A DNA stretch of 64,000 nt, taken from JBCCVH01 sp942492555 (GTDB lineage Bacteria; Bacteroidota; Bacteroidia; Cytophagales; Amoebophilaceae). The notes under the pieces were generated by a model. The model saw only the letters and a list, made by a program, of their open reading frames with translations, had not been told where the DNA came from and made no database searches. How positions within the stretch are numbered: the stretch's first letter is position 1; each line of letters opens with the position of its first letter. Shown here piece after piece: positions 35,312 through 43,309 of the stretch. The DNA is taken from the NCBI GenBank assembly GCA_942492555.1, contig CALOEX010000003.1, forward strand, positions 62,001 through 126,000. The letters are read 5' to 3'. A program made the translations under genes and the position numbers.

Positions 35312-35368
35312 TCGTGTTATTCACAAAAGTCTTTCAACAATATTTTTTACTTTTAAATACACTAAATC

Positions 35369-37705
35369 ATGTCAATGTACGTTGTTAAACGAAATGGAAA
35401 AAAAGAATCTGTAAAGCTAGATAAAATCACCATGCGTATTACACGCTTATGCAAAGATTTAGATCCAACTATCTCTCCTATTGAAATAGCAAAAAAAGTA
35501 GTGCTGGGTTTATACAATGGTGTAACTACAGAAGAACTAGACCAGCTTGCTTCAGAGACAGCAGCCTCTATGTCTTCCATTCATCCAGATTATGGCAAAC
35601 TTGCTGGTAGCCTAGAAGTGTCTAGCCTACACAAAGTCACAAGCCAGTCTTTTTCAAACACTATGAAAAGACTCTATACTTACTTTAATGAAAAGACACA
35701 AAAACAAGCATCTCTCATCGATCCACAAGTTTATCGTATCATTCAACAACATGCAGCATTACTCGATGAGACCATTGTGTATGACCGAGATTATAACTAT
35801 GATTATTTTGGTATCAAAACACTTATAAGATCTTATCTGTTACGTATTGATAATAAAATTGTTGAACGTCCGCAACATATGATCATGCGTGTTGCTATTG
35901 GTATACACCAAGAGGATATCGAAGCAGCTATCGAAACTTACCACTTAATGTCTCAAGGATGGTTTACCCATGCTACACCTACATTATTCAATGCAGGTAC
36001 TCCCAAAGGTCAACTTGCTTCCTGCTTTTTAATTTCTGTGAAAGAAGATAGTATTGGGGGCATTTATGACACACTTAAGCAATGTGCGGAAATATCGCAG
36101 AGAGCAGGGGGCATTGGTATCAGTATACACAATATACGAGGTGCAGGATCTTATATTAAAGGCAGTAATGGATACTCTAGTGGCATTGTGCCTATGTTGG
36201 GAGTCTTTAATATGACCGCTCGGTATGTAGACCAAGGAGGAGGAAGGCGAAAAGGTGCTTTTGCTGTTTATTTAGAGCCTTGGCACAGTGATGTTTTTTC
36301 TTTTCTTGATCTTAAAAAAAACCACGGCAAAGAAGAATTGCGTGCCCGTGATCTCTTTTATGCACTTTGGATTCCAGATCTTTTTATGTATCGTGTAGAA
36401 AAAGATGAAGATTGGTCCTTGTTTTCCCCAGATGAAGCCCCGGGGCTTCATGAGGTTTATGGTGATGAATTTGATAGGCTTTACCATAAATATGAACAGG
36501 AAGGAAGAGCTCGCAAGGTAGTCAAAGCACGTACACTCTGGACAGAAATCCTAAAATCACAAATAGAAACAGGGACTCCTTACATGCTTTATAAAGATGC
36601 CATCAACAAAAAATCAAACCAAAAAAACATTGGTGTTATCAAATCCAGTAACCTATGTACCGAAATTGTAGAATACACATCTGCAGATGAAGTTGCTGTA
36701 TGTAATCTCGCTTCTATTTCATTGCCTAAATTTGTTTGTCCAAACAAGACATTTAATTTACAAAAACTCTATGACATCACTTATGTAGCTACTAAAAACC
36801 TTAATAAGGTAATTGATGTTACTTACTATCCTATTCCAGAAGCAAAAAAATCCAATCTACGACACCGACCTATAGGACTGGGCATACAAGGCTTAGCAGA
36901 TGCTTTCATTATGCTAGGCATGCCTTTTGATAGCCCTGATGCACGTCAGCTCAATAGAGATATTTTTGAAGTTATCTATTTTGCTGCCTTAACAGCTTCT
37001 AATGATTTGGCCAAAGAACATGGTCCCTATGAAACCTTTGCAGGATCTCCTGCCTCTCAAGGAATTTTACAATTTGATATGTGGCAAGTTGAACCTTCCA
37101 AACAATGGAATTGGGCAGAACTCAAAGCATCTATACAAAAGTATGGATTGCGTAACTCTCTTTTGGTAGCGCCTATGCCAACGGCTTCCACTGCACAAAT
37201 ACTTGGTAATAACGAAAGTATTGAACCCTATACTTCTAATATATATGTACGTCGTGTTCTCTCTGGGGAGTTTATTGTTTACAATAAACACTTAGTGAAA
37301 GAATTGATTACTTTAGGCCTTTGGAACAAGCAAATGAAAGATGCTTTGATACTAGCCAATGGTTCTGTGCAAGATATTGTGGGTATTCCAGAAAGGCTTA
37401 AAAAATTATACAGAACGGTTTGGGAAATACCGCAACGTGCTATTGTAGACATGGCCAAAGATCGGGGTGCTTTTATAGACCAAAGCCAAAGCCTCAATAT
37501 CCATATGGAAAACCCAACATTAGGACAGCTTACTTCCATGCATTTTCATGGTTGGCGTAGTGGTTTGAAAACAGGTATGTATTATTTGCGTACAAAACCT
37601 GCGGCAGATGCCATTAAGTTTACTGTAGAAATCAATGATAAAATCAAACCAACAACCCCAGAGGAAGAAAACCCAACAGAAGATTGTCTTATGTGTAGTA
37701 GCTAA
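35369..37705 (+). CDS. nrdA: Ribonucleotide reductase class I, alpha subunit
   Basis: 778 residues. It reduces ribonucleoside diphosphates to deoxy forms. An N-terminal ATP-cone (MYVVKRNGKKESVKLDKI, ~1-90) implies allosteric control by ATP/dATP. Active-site residues are visible: Cys in TPKGQLASCFLISV, the N-x-C-x-E motif in SNLCTEIVEY, and the partner Cys in VAVCNLASISL. The C-terminus ends CLMCSS, the redox-active pair that accepts electrons from thioredoxin. The last codons converge on the TPR protein gene with a 57-bp gap and no clear terminator. Confidence 0.97.
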   Translation: MSMYVVKRNGKKESVKLDKITMRITRLCKDLDPTISPIEIAKKVVLGLYNGVTTEELDQLASETAASMSSIHPDYGKLAGSLEVSSLHKVTSQSFSNTMKRLYTYFNEKTQKQASLIDPQVYRIIQQHAALLDETIVYDRDYNYDYFGIKTLIRSYLLRIDNKIVERPQHMIMRVAIGIHQEDIEAAIETYHLMSQGWFTHATPTLFNAGTPKGQLASCFLISVKEDSIGGIYDTLKQCAEISQRAGGIGISIHNIRGAGSYIKGSNGYSSGIVPMLGVFNMTARYVDQGGGRRKGAFAVYLEPWHSDVFSFLDLKKNHGKEELRARDLFYALWIPDLFMYRVEKDEDWSLFSPDEAPGLHEVYGDEFDRLYHKYEQEGRARKVVKARTLWTEILKSQIETGTPYMLYKDAINKKSNQKNIGVIKSSNLCTEIVEYTSADEVAVCNLASISLPKFVCPNKTFNLQKLYDITYVATKNLNKVIDVTYYPIPEAKKSNLRHRPIGLGIQGLADAFIMLGMPFDSPDARQLNRDIFEVIYFAALTASNDLAKEHGPYETFAGSPASQGILQFDMWQVEPSKQWNWAELKASIQKYGLRNSLLVAPMPTASTAQILGNNESIEPYTSNIYVRRVLSGEFIVYNKHLVKELITLGLWNKQMKDALILANGSVQDIVGIPERLKKLYRTVWEIPQRAIVDMAKDRGAFIDQSQSLNIHMENPTLGQLTSMHFHGWRSGLKTGMYYLRTKPAADAIKFTVEINDKIKPTTPEEENPTEDCLMCSS

Positions 37706-37762
37706 GAGCATTGAATGAATAGGTCCGTATATTTTATCCCACATTCCACACCAAAAATTTAA

Positions 37763-39799
37763 TTATAGCATGTCTATTTGTTGGCACTGTGCTAGATTGT
37801 TTTGTGTTATTTTAGTAGAAGCATGTTCTTTGCCAAGGGTTTTTTCTTTGATTTGCAGTGCTTGGGTATACATGTTGATAGCCTCTGGATATTTCTCTTG
37901 GGTGTAATGTACATCGCCGAGATTATGCAGGGTATAAGCACATTGAACATGTTCTTTGCCAAGGGTTTTTTCTGTGATTTGCAGTGCTTGGGTATACATG
38001 TTGATAGCCTCTGGATATTTCTCTTTGGCGTAATATACTAGGCCGAGATTATAGAGGGTATTGGCATAGGAAGCATGTTCTTTGCCCAGGTTTTTTTCTG
38101 TGATTTGTAGTGCTTGGGTAAACATGTTGATAGCCTCTGGATATTTCTTTTGGGCGTAATATACCATGCCGAGATTATGGAGGGTATCAGCATAGTCAAC
38201 ATGTTCTTTGCTCAGGGTTTTTTCTGTGATTTGCAGTGCTTGGGTATACATGTTGATAGCCTCTGGATATTTCTCTTGGGTGTAATATACCATGCCGAGA
38301 TTATGGAGGGTATCAGCATAGCCAACATGTTCTTTGCCCAGGGTTTTTTCTGTGATTTGCAGTGCTTGGGTATACATGTTGATAGCCTCTGGATATTTCT
38401 CTTGGGCGTAATATACTAGGCCGAGATTATAGAGGGTATTGGCATAGGAAGCATGCTCTTTGCCCAGGGTTTTTTCTGTGATTTGCAGTACTTGGGTATA
38501 CATGTTGATAGCCTCTGGATATTTCTCTTGGGCTTCATATACATCACCGAGATTGTTGAGGGTATCAGCATAGGAAGTATGTTCTTTGCTCAGGGTTTTT
38601 TCTGTGATTTGCAGTGCTTGGGTATACATGTTGATAGCCTTTGGATATTTTCCTTGGGCTTTATATACATTACCGAGATTATGGAGGGTATCAGCATAGT
38701 CAACATGCTCTTTGCCAACTGTTTTTACATAAATGTTGAGTACTCGGTTGTAAAAGTTGATAGCTTCTGGATATTTCTCTTGGGCGTCATATACCAACCC
38801 GAGATTATAGAGGGTATCAGCATAGGAAGTATGTTCTTTAAGTTCTTCTGCCAGCAATAGGTCCGCATCTTCTTGGCTTTTTTTGGCTTGGGCTACTTTT
38901 TGTTTTTCTTTTTGTAGTTCTTGGGTAAGTTGCCCAATGGTGTTTTCTTGTTGTTGCATGGTTTGTTGCGATGCTTGCAATTCTTTTTTAAGTTGGCTTA
39001 CTTGTTGCTGTAGCTCATGATGGACTTTTCCTGCAATACCTCCTAGTTTTTCAAGCAGGGTTTCGGTATTGTCTAAGGGCCTACCAGATTGTCGTATAAA
39101 ATGATCAAGGTATTTTTTGGCAAGTGGTGGCATGTTTTGCCACTCAAGTTGATTGCCTTGACAACCTTGTTCGTTTGAAGCTACCTCTTGGGTATAGCCA
39201 ACCACCACATTGAGTAGGTATTTACAAGGGGGACAGATAGGTACACTTATGGCAAGCGTGATGACATGCTTTTCTTTGCTGAGATGTAGCCATTGCAGTA
39301 GTGCAGGGATAATATGGGAGGGTTGTGTTTGGACGATGTGGTAAAGATATTTGTGGGCAGTTCTATGTGCTTTTTCGTTAAGCAAACCTGTAGCATCCAA
39401 CATATATTTTGTATAGATAGCCACTACTTCGTTGTTTGCTTGTTGTGGTGTCTTGGAAGTAACTATGATGGTTCTTTCTTCTTCCTCTTTTTTTTCATGG
39501 TTATTCTTTTCTTTGGGTTTTTGATTGAAGGGTTTATTGCTTATGATCACATTGAGTAGTATATGATTATCTTTTGCTTTGTTAGCAACAGTATCTAAGT
39601 CGTCTAGCAAATCTACATCTGATAGCTCGTCTGCATCTATTGTATGATCAATGGGTTTTTTGCTATGAGAAGCGGTATAGTCCATGACTTGGAGATTGTG
39701 CTGAGGGGGGTGGTCATTTTTAAGTGCAGCGGCACGCAATGGGGGTAGTCCTATGGTGAGGATACCGATTAAAAAAAGAATGTGTTTTTGTTTTTTCAT
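37763..39799 (-). CDS. Exported TPR (kinesin-light-chain type) repeat protein with PICPxC motif
   Basis: 678 residues from ATG at 39799; the longest frame adds MLI from a TTG. Positions below count from that longer frame. A signal peptide covers ~1-27. The segment ~146-216 contains KAHRTAH, PICPPC at 190-195 and a trailing Cys at 216, the motif also seen twice in the protein at 9677-11467. Residues ~255-320 form a coiled coil. From ~327 to ~672 run eight 42-residue TPRs of kinesin-light-chain type (NLG.VY.AQ.KYPEAINMYTQALQI), a protein-binding scaffold. The repeats are very similar in DNA. A conserved upstream box lies about 90 bp before the start. Partner unknown; a host target is plausible given export. 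Confidence 0.9.
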   Translation of the reverse strand: MKKQKHILFLIGILTIGLPPLRAAALKNDHPPQHNLQVMDYTASHSKKPIDHTIDADELSDVDLLDDLDTVANKAKDNHILLNVIISNKPFNQKPKEKNNHEKKEEEERTIIVTSKTPQQANNEVVAIYTKYMLDATGLLNEKAHRTAHKYLYHIVQTQPSHIIPALLQWLHLSKEKHVITLAISVPICPPCKYLLNVVVGYTQEVASNEQGCQGNQLEWQNMPPLAKKYLDHFIRQSGRPLDNTETLLEKLGGIAGKVHHELQQQVSQLKKELQASQQTMQQQENTIGQLTQELQKEKQKVAQAKKSQEDADLLLAEELKEHTSYADTLYNLGLVYDAQEKYPEAINFYNRVLNIYVKTVGKEHVDYADTLHNLGNVYKAQGKYPKAINMYTQALQITEKTLSKEHTSYADTLNNLGDVYEAQEKYPEAINMYTQVLQITEKTLGKEHASYANTLYNLGLVYYAQEKYPEAINMYTQALQITEKTLGKEHVGYADTLHNLGMVYYTQEKYPEAINMYTQALQITEKTLSKEHVDYADTLHNLGMVYYAQKKYPEAINMFTQALQITEKNLGKEHASYANTLYNLGLVYYAKEKYPEAINMYTQALQITEKTLGKEHVQCAYTLHNLGDVHYTQEKYPEAINMYTQALQIKEKTLGKEHASTKITQNNLAQCQQIDML
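37795..38830 (-). repeat. Eight tandem 126-bp TPR-coding repeats
   Basis: The 126-bp units are recognisable by the recurring plus-strand block gatagcctctggatatttc. Units differ in few bases, which indicates recent homogenisation. Confidence 0.88.
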
Positions 39800-39892
39800 T
39801 ATCAACAATAAAAGTTTAGCAAAGAGAGATAAGCCCTTTATTTTACAGTTTTTTTATAAAAACTAAATGAATGAAAGCGAAGCACAACATAT

Positions 39893-39920
39893 GCATACAC
39901 TTTTGTACCAATCTGTTACT
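39893..39920. promoter_or_regulatory. Conserved upstream box, copy A
   Basis: GCATACACTTTTGTAC followed by CAATCTGTTACT, about 90 bp upstream of the TPR protein gene. One of five similar copies. Confidence 0.65.
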
Positions 39921-39965
39921 GTTTATTCCTCATGATGCATTTTTCACTATTCATTTTCTCGTGTG

Positions 39966-41168
39966 TCATTTTTGGCCTCTAGTCCAACATTTCTTTATAG
40001 TCAAAAAGGTGCTGTAGTGTATATCATTTTTGGCCCCTACTCCAACCTTTTCTCCGATGCGTATGAGCAGATTTTGGTGATATAAAAAATGAAAAAGTAG
40101 ATCCGCATATTGGAGTTCATAGCTTTTTGACAATTGATCGGTCGTTGTTACCATGTCTTTTTGTAGAGATTTATCCTCTACTTTTGGATAGGCCTTGGCA
40201 ATTCCTTGGATACATTTTTCAATATTTTTTTTGTACCAATCAAAGCTAAAAAAATATTGTGATTTCACTTTATATTGTTCAAGACCATCCCTAAATTGCT
40301 TGAGGTAACCATCAAAATCAGGTTTGTCTTGTGGTAGATTGACAACCTGTGTGCAGGTGATTTTATCTTGTGGATAGTCGGTTTGCCAGCAAAGTCTTGC
40401 TGCATAGCTTAGATTATCTCTTAATTCATCTTCCAATGAACAAACCAATTGATCGCCCAAATCCTTAACCAATCTATTTTTAAGACGCAATAACTCGCAA
40501 GACCAGTATCCGACTTTGATAGAAAATTCCGGATGTTGATCATCATAAGGCAAGCGGCCCAAGCTACAAGCAATATGCAATAGCTTAGCTTTGTCTGCAT
40601 CTTTTTTAAGTTGTGGATAGACTTTGGCAATGCTTTTCAGATCATTGGGAAGATTGTCTTGATACCACTGACCTCCATAGATCTTATTTGCTTTCATATT
40701 ATCTTGAAAATACGTTTGGTAGTCACATGTCGTATGGGTAAGGATAGCATCATCAAAGCGGGTATCTATCACATTCGTGTCCTTGAACCTAGAACCTATG
40801 AAAATGGCTTTGCTACAATCTGCCCCTTCTAGGTTGGCATTGGTAAAATCACGACCTGAAAGGTTTAACCCTGCAAAATTTTTTCCTTGATACTGAGCGC
40901 CACGAGAATTGAGCGGTGGCATGAAAACAAAAGAAAAAATGATGTGCTGTATCAGGTATGGCATGTCAAGGTTATTTTTTTTTAGATATCCTTGTAGTAA
41001 TGCGATTTGCTTTGCTTTGGGTAGCTCTGCAAAAAAGAGGTTTTGTTGATGCGTAATGTCGTCAATATGTTTTACTTTGTTATCATGATTATTTTGAGTA
41101 GCATCAAGATAGGGCAAACTTGCGACAAGCATACCGATTAAAAAAAGAATACGTTTTTGTGTTTTCAT
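39966..41168 (-). CDS. Exported pentapeptide-repeat protein, paralogue of 59370-60524
   Basis: 400 residues from ATG at 41168; the longest frame starts eight codons earlier. The signal peptide is KRILFLIGMLVASLPYLDA. A conserved segment HQQNLFFAELPKAKQIALLQ follows, then a short run of pentapeptide repeats (FAGLNLSGRDFTNANLEGAD) and a helical C-terminal domain with PNDLKSIAKVYPQLKKDADK. The paralogue at 59370 shares all these parts. Pentapeptide repeats form a right-handed helix used for protein contacts. Function unknown. The upstream ~100 bp closely resembles that of the TPR gene, including the conserved box. Confidence 0.85.
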   Translation of the reverse strand: MKTQKRILFLIGMLVASLPYLDATQNNHDNKVKHIDDITHQQNLFFAELPKAKQIALLQGYLKKNNLDMPYLIQHIIFSFVFMPPLNSRGAQYQGKNFAGLNLSGRDFTNANLEGADCSKAIFIGSRFKDTNVIDTRFDDAILTHTTCDYQTYFQDNMKANKIYGGQWYQDNLPNDLKSIAKVYPQLKKDADKAKLLHIACSLGRLPYDDQHPEFSIKVGYWSCELLRLKNRLVKDLGDQLVCSLEDELRDNLSYAARLCWQTDYPQDKITCTQVVNLPQDKPDFDGYLKQFRDGLEQYKVKSQYFFSFDWYKKNIEKCIQGIAKAYPKVEDKSLQKDMVTTTDQLSKSYELQYADLLFHFLYHQNLLIRIGEKVGVGAKNDIHYSTFLTIKKCWTRGQK

Positions 41169-41264
41169 TATCAATAATATAAAGTTTAGCAAAGAAAGAT
41201 AACTCCTCCATTTTACAGCTTTTTTTTATAAAAACCAAATGAATAAAAGCGAAGCAGAACACAT

Positions 41265-41292
41265 GCATACACATTTGTACTGATCTGTTACC
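41265..41292. promoter_or_regulatory. Conserved upstream box, copy B
   Basis: GCATACACATTTGTAC then TGATCTGTTACC, about 100 bp upstream of the pentapeptide gene start at 41168. Similarity to copy A extends toward the gene across about 100 bp. Confidence 0.65.
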
Positions 41293-41340
41293 ATTGATTG
41301 TTCATTTTTCATTTTTCGCTATTCATCATGCACTTTCCAT

Positions 41341-43074
41341 TTATCCCACAAGTTCATGACGTATCTCCATCTCCGATTTATTGAAAGATACCCCCATGAG
41401 AATAAACTTCTTAACACCTTTCGTTGTCAAATCTCGCTTATAGGCCAACGTTTTAATCTGTGCCAATGCAGTATCCGCCACCTCTTGGAGCCTTTCTGTT
41501 TTTGCTGCGACTTTAAGCTCCAAGATAATGCCATATTGCGATTGATCTTTTGGCTCTATGCAAATATCATAAATACCTCCTCCGCTGATTCTATTGGAAG
41601 TGACTATGTGGCTATGGCTGAGACAAGCACTCATCCCCAGCACCAGCCCATGGTAGAACTGCTCATAATGTTTGCCTCCTTTATCTAAAAAACTAGGCAC
41701 ACGTACCAGATAATCTTCTAAAAAAACCTGGAAGGCTTCCACATTGCCAGTGACTAAATCCTGCATCGCTTGATAATATTGCCCTTGTTCATTATTGGAT
41801 ACCGCTTCTTCTATAATATTTTCCATGCTGACACGTATTTCCTCATTGGTAAAAGAGAGTGTATAGGTATACATGCCAGGTTTGATGAACTGCTTATTTT
41901 CTATTTTTAAATAGCCAGATAAAAGCATGAGACTCCAAAAAGAAGAGCGGCCTGTCTTCAGGCTTTTACCTAAAATGACATTGGGATTGATAAGGCTTTG
42001 TATGGGTATTTTATTGACCAGTTGCGATAAATCTTTTTCTAATGTCGTGATGTTTTTTGCAATGAGATCTCTGATAATGGTTGTACCACCACTGTCAAAC
42101 CAATAATAGTCTAAACTTTTTTCTATCGGTTTCGTGTTGCTTGTTGCTTGATCAGCAAACATAATAATGGAAAGAGGGTTGTACAGCGTATAACCTTCTA
42201 CAATATAGCCATTGTACATCTCTTTGAGTTCATGTGCTTTTTGTGGTAATCCTGCTTGATCTAAGTAATGATCTGTCTCTTCTGGTGTAAACCCGAAGCA
42301 ATGCGCATATCTTGAAGAGGAAATGGTACTATATACCTTTACATTGTTCAGCTCAGAAAAAAGAGAGGATTTAACAATTTGTAAAATACCGGTAATCAAA
42401 CCTTTATGTAGGTAATCATTGCCTTTAAATGCTTTGTTAAATAGCGTGGCAATAAGGCTGCGCATCTCTTCATAATAACCATACACATGGGCATCATGTA
42501 AAGGCGTGTCATATTCATCAAGGAGAATAATTATTTTTTGTTCAAAATGATTATATAATAAACTGGTTAAAAACTGAATAGAAGTTTTATATTCCGATAA
42601 TGAAGCCTGTTTGGTGATAAATAAATCGATAGTATCTTTTTTGTACTTTGATACTTTTTTCGAGTCTAATAGGTACAAATGTTGTAGATAAAGATCTCTA
42701 ATAATTTCTTTAAAAGATCCATAAGTCTCTTCAAAATTTTTACCACGTACCTCCTTCAACGTCAAAAAGATAACCGGAAACTGCCCTTGCAATGCCATCA
42801 CCTCTGGATGTTTGCTAATAGCAAGGCCATCAAAAAGCCCTTTTGTAGCAACGCCATCCACCTCTTTGGCAAAAAAGTGTTGCATCATGGAAAGGCTTAG
42901 TGTTTTGCCAAATCTACGGGGGCGAGTAATCAAAGCAATTTTGTCCCCAGCGTAAATAAACTCTTTGATCATCAACGTTTTATCTATAAAAATATAATGC
43001 TCGTCAGCAGGATTTGTATCTTGTATCAGAGAGGCAAAATTGTCTATGCCTATAGGAAACATATGTTGGGTCAT
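41341..43074 (-). CDS. AAA-ATPase-like / PD-(D/E)XK nuclease protein, copy 1
   Basis: 577 residues, matching the family with an N-terminal AAA-ATPase-like domain and C-terminal PD-(D/E)XK domain that is expanded in Amoebophilus/Cardinium-type symbionts. The nucleotide-binding signature is RPRRFGKTLSLSM (51-63), with Walker B-like IILLDEYDTPLHD near 185. The nuclease-like core near the C-terminus shows GGGIYDICIEP and IILELKVA. The function is not established; roles in mobile elements or defence have been proposed for similar families. Two paralogues lie at 51337 and 53209. Copy 1 shares with copy 3, but not copy 2, the variable segment ~118-190. The upstream leader is also shared with the other copies. 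Confidence 0.9.
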   Translation of the reverse strand: MTQHMFPIGIDNFASLIQDTNPADEHYIFIDKTLMIKEFIYAGDKIALITRPRRFGKTLSLSMMQHFFAKEVDGVATKGLFDGLAISKHPEVMALQGQFPVIFLTLKEVRGKNFEETYGSFKEIIRDLYLQHLYLLDSKKVSKYKKDTIDLFITKQASLSEYKTSIQFLTSLLYNHFEQKIIILLDEYDTPLHDAHVYGYYEEMRSLIATLFNKAFKGNDYLHKGLITGILQIVKSSLFSELNNVKVYSTISSSRYAHCFGFTPEETDHYLDQAGLPQKAHELKEMYNGYIVEGYTLYNPLSIIMFADQATSNTKPIEKSLDYYWFDSGGTTIIRDLIAKNITTLEKDLSQLVNKIPIQSLINPNVILGKSLKTGRSSFWSLMLLSGYLKIENKQFIKPGMYTYTLSFTNEEIRVSMENIIEEAVSNNEQGQYYQAMQDLVTGNVEAFQVFLEDYLVRVPSFLDKGGKHYEQFYHGLVLGMSACLSHSHIVTSNRISGGGIYDICIEPKDQSQYGIILELKVAAKTERLQEVADTALAQIKTLAYKRDLTTKGVKKFILMGVSFNKSEMEIRHELVG

Positions 43075-43156
43075 AGGTATGTTGTAAAGGATGATAGGTC
43101 AAAGATAATAAACTTGCTACAAAGCTACCTAGTGTAAGTGAAAAAAACAGAACACA

Positions 43157-43184
43157 TGCATACACTTTTGTACTGTTCTGTTAC
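43157..43184. promoter_or_regulatory. Conserved upstream box, copy C
   Basis: GCATACACTTTTGTAC then TGTTCTGTTACC, 83 bp upstream of AAA/PD-(D/E)XK copy 1. Confidence 0.65.
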
Positions 43185-43206
43185 CCGTTATTGTGCATGA
43201 TTCATT

Positions 43207-43245
43207 CGCCCCCCGCATAGGGCTTTGCCACATGCGGGGGGGGCG
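43207..43245. terminator. GC-rich hairpin downstream of the 2597-residue gene
   Basis: CGCCCCCCGCAT at 43207-43218 pairs with ATGCGGGGGGGGCG at 43232-43245, apart from two extra G; the loop contains GGCTTTGCC, which can pair further. Such a GC-rich stem stands out in this AT-rich genome. It lies about 65 bp after the stop of the minus-strand giant gene but lacks a following T run, so it may be a terminator or part of a small repeat element. Confidence 0.5.
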
Positions 43246-43309
43246 ACCTATCCACTCCCCTACATCAACTTTCTGGCTCTTTTTTCTTTTTCGGAGAGGT
43301 TTTCGTTTT

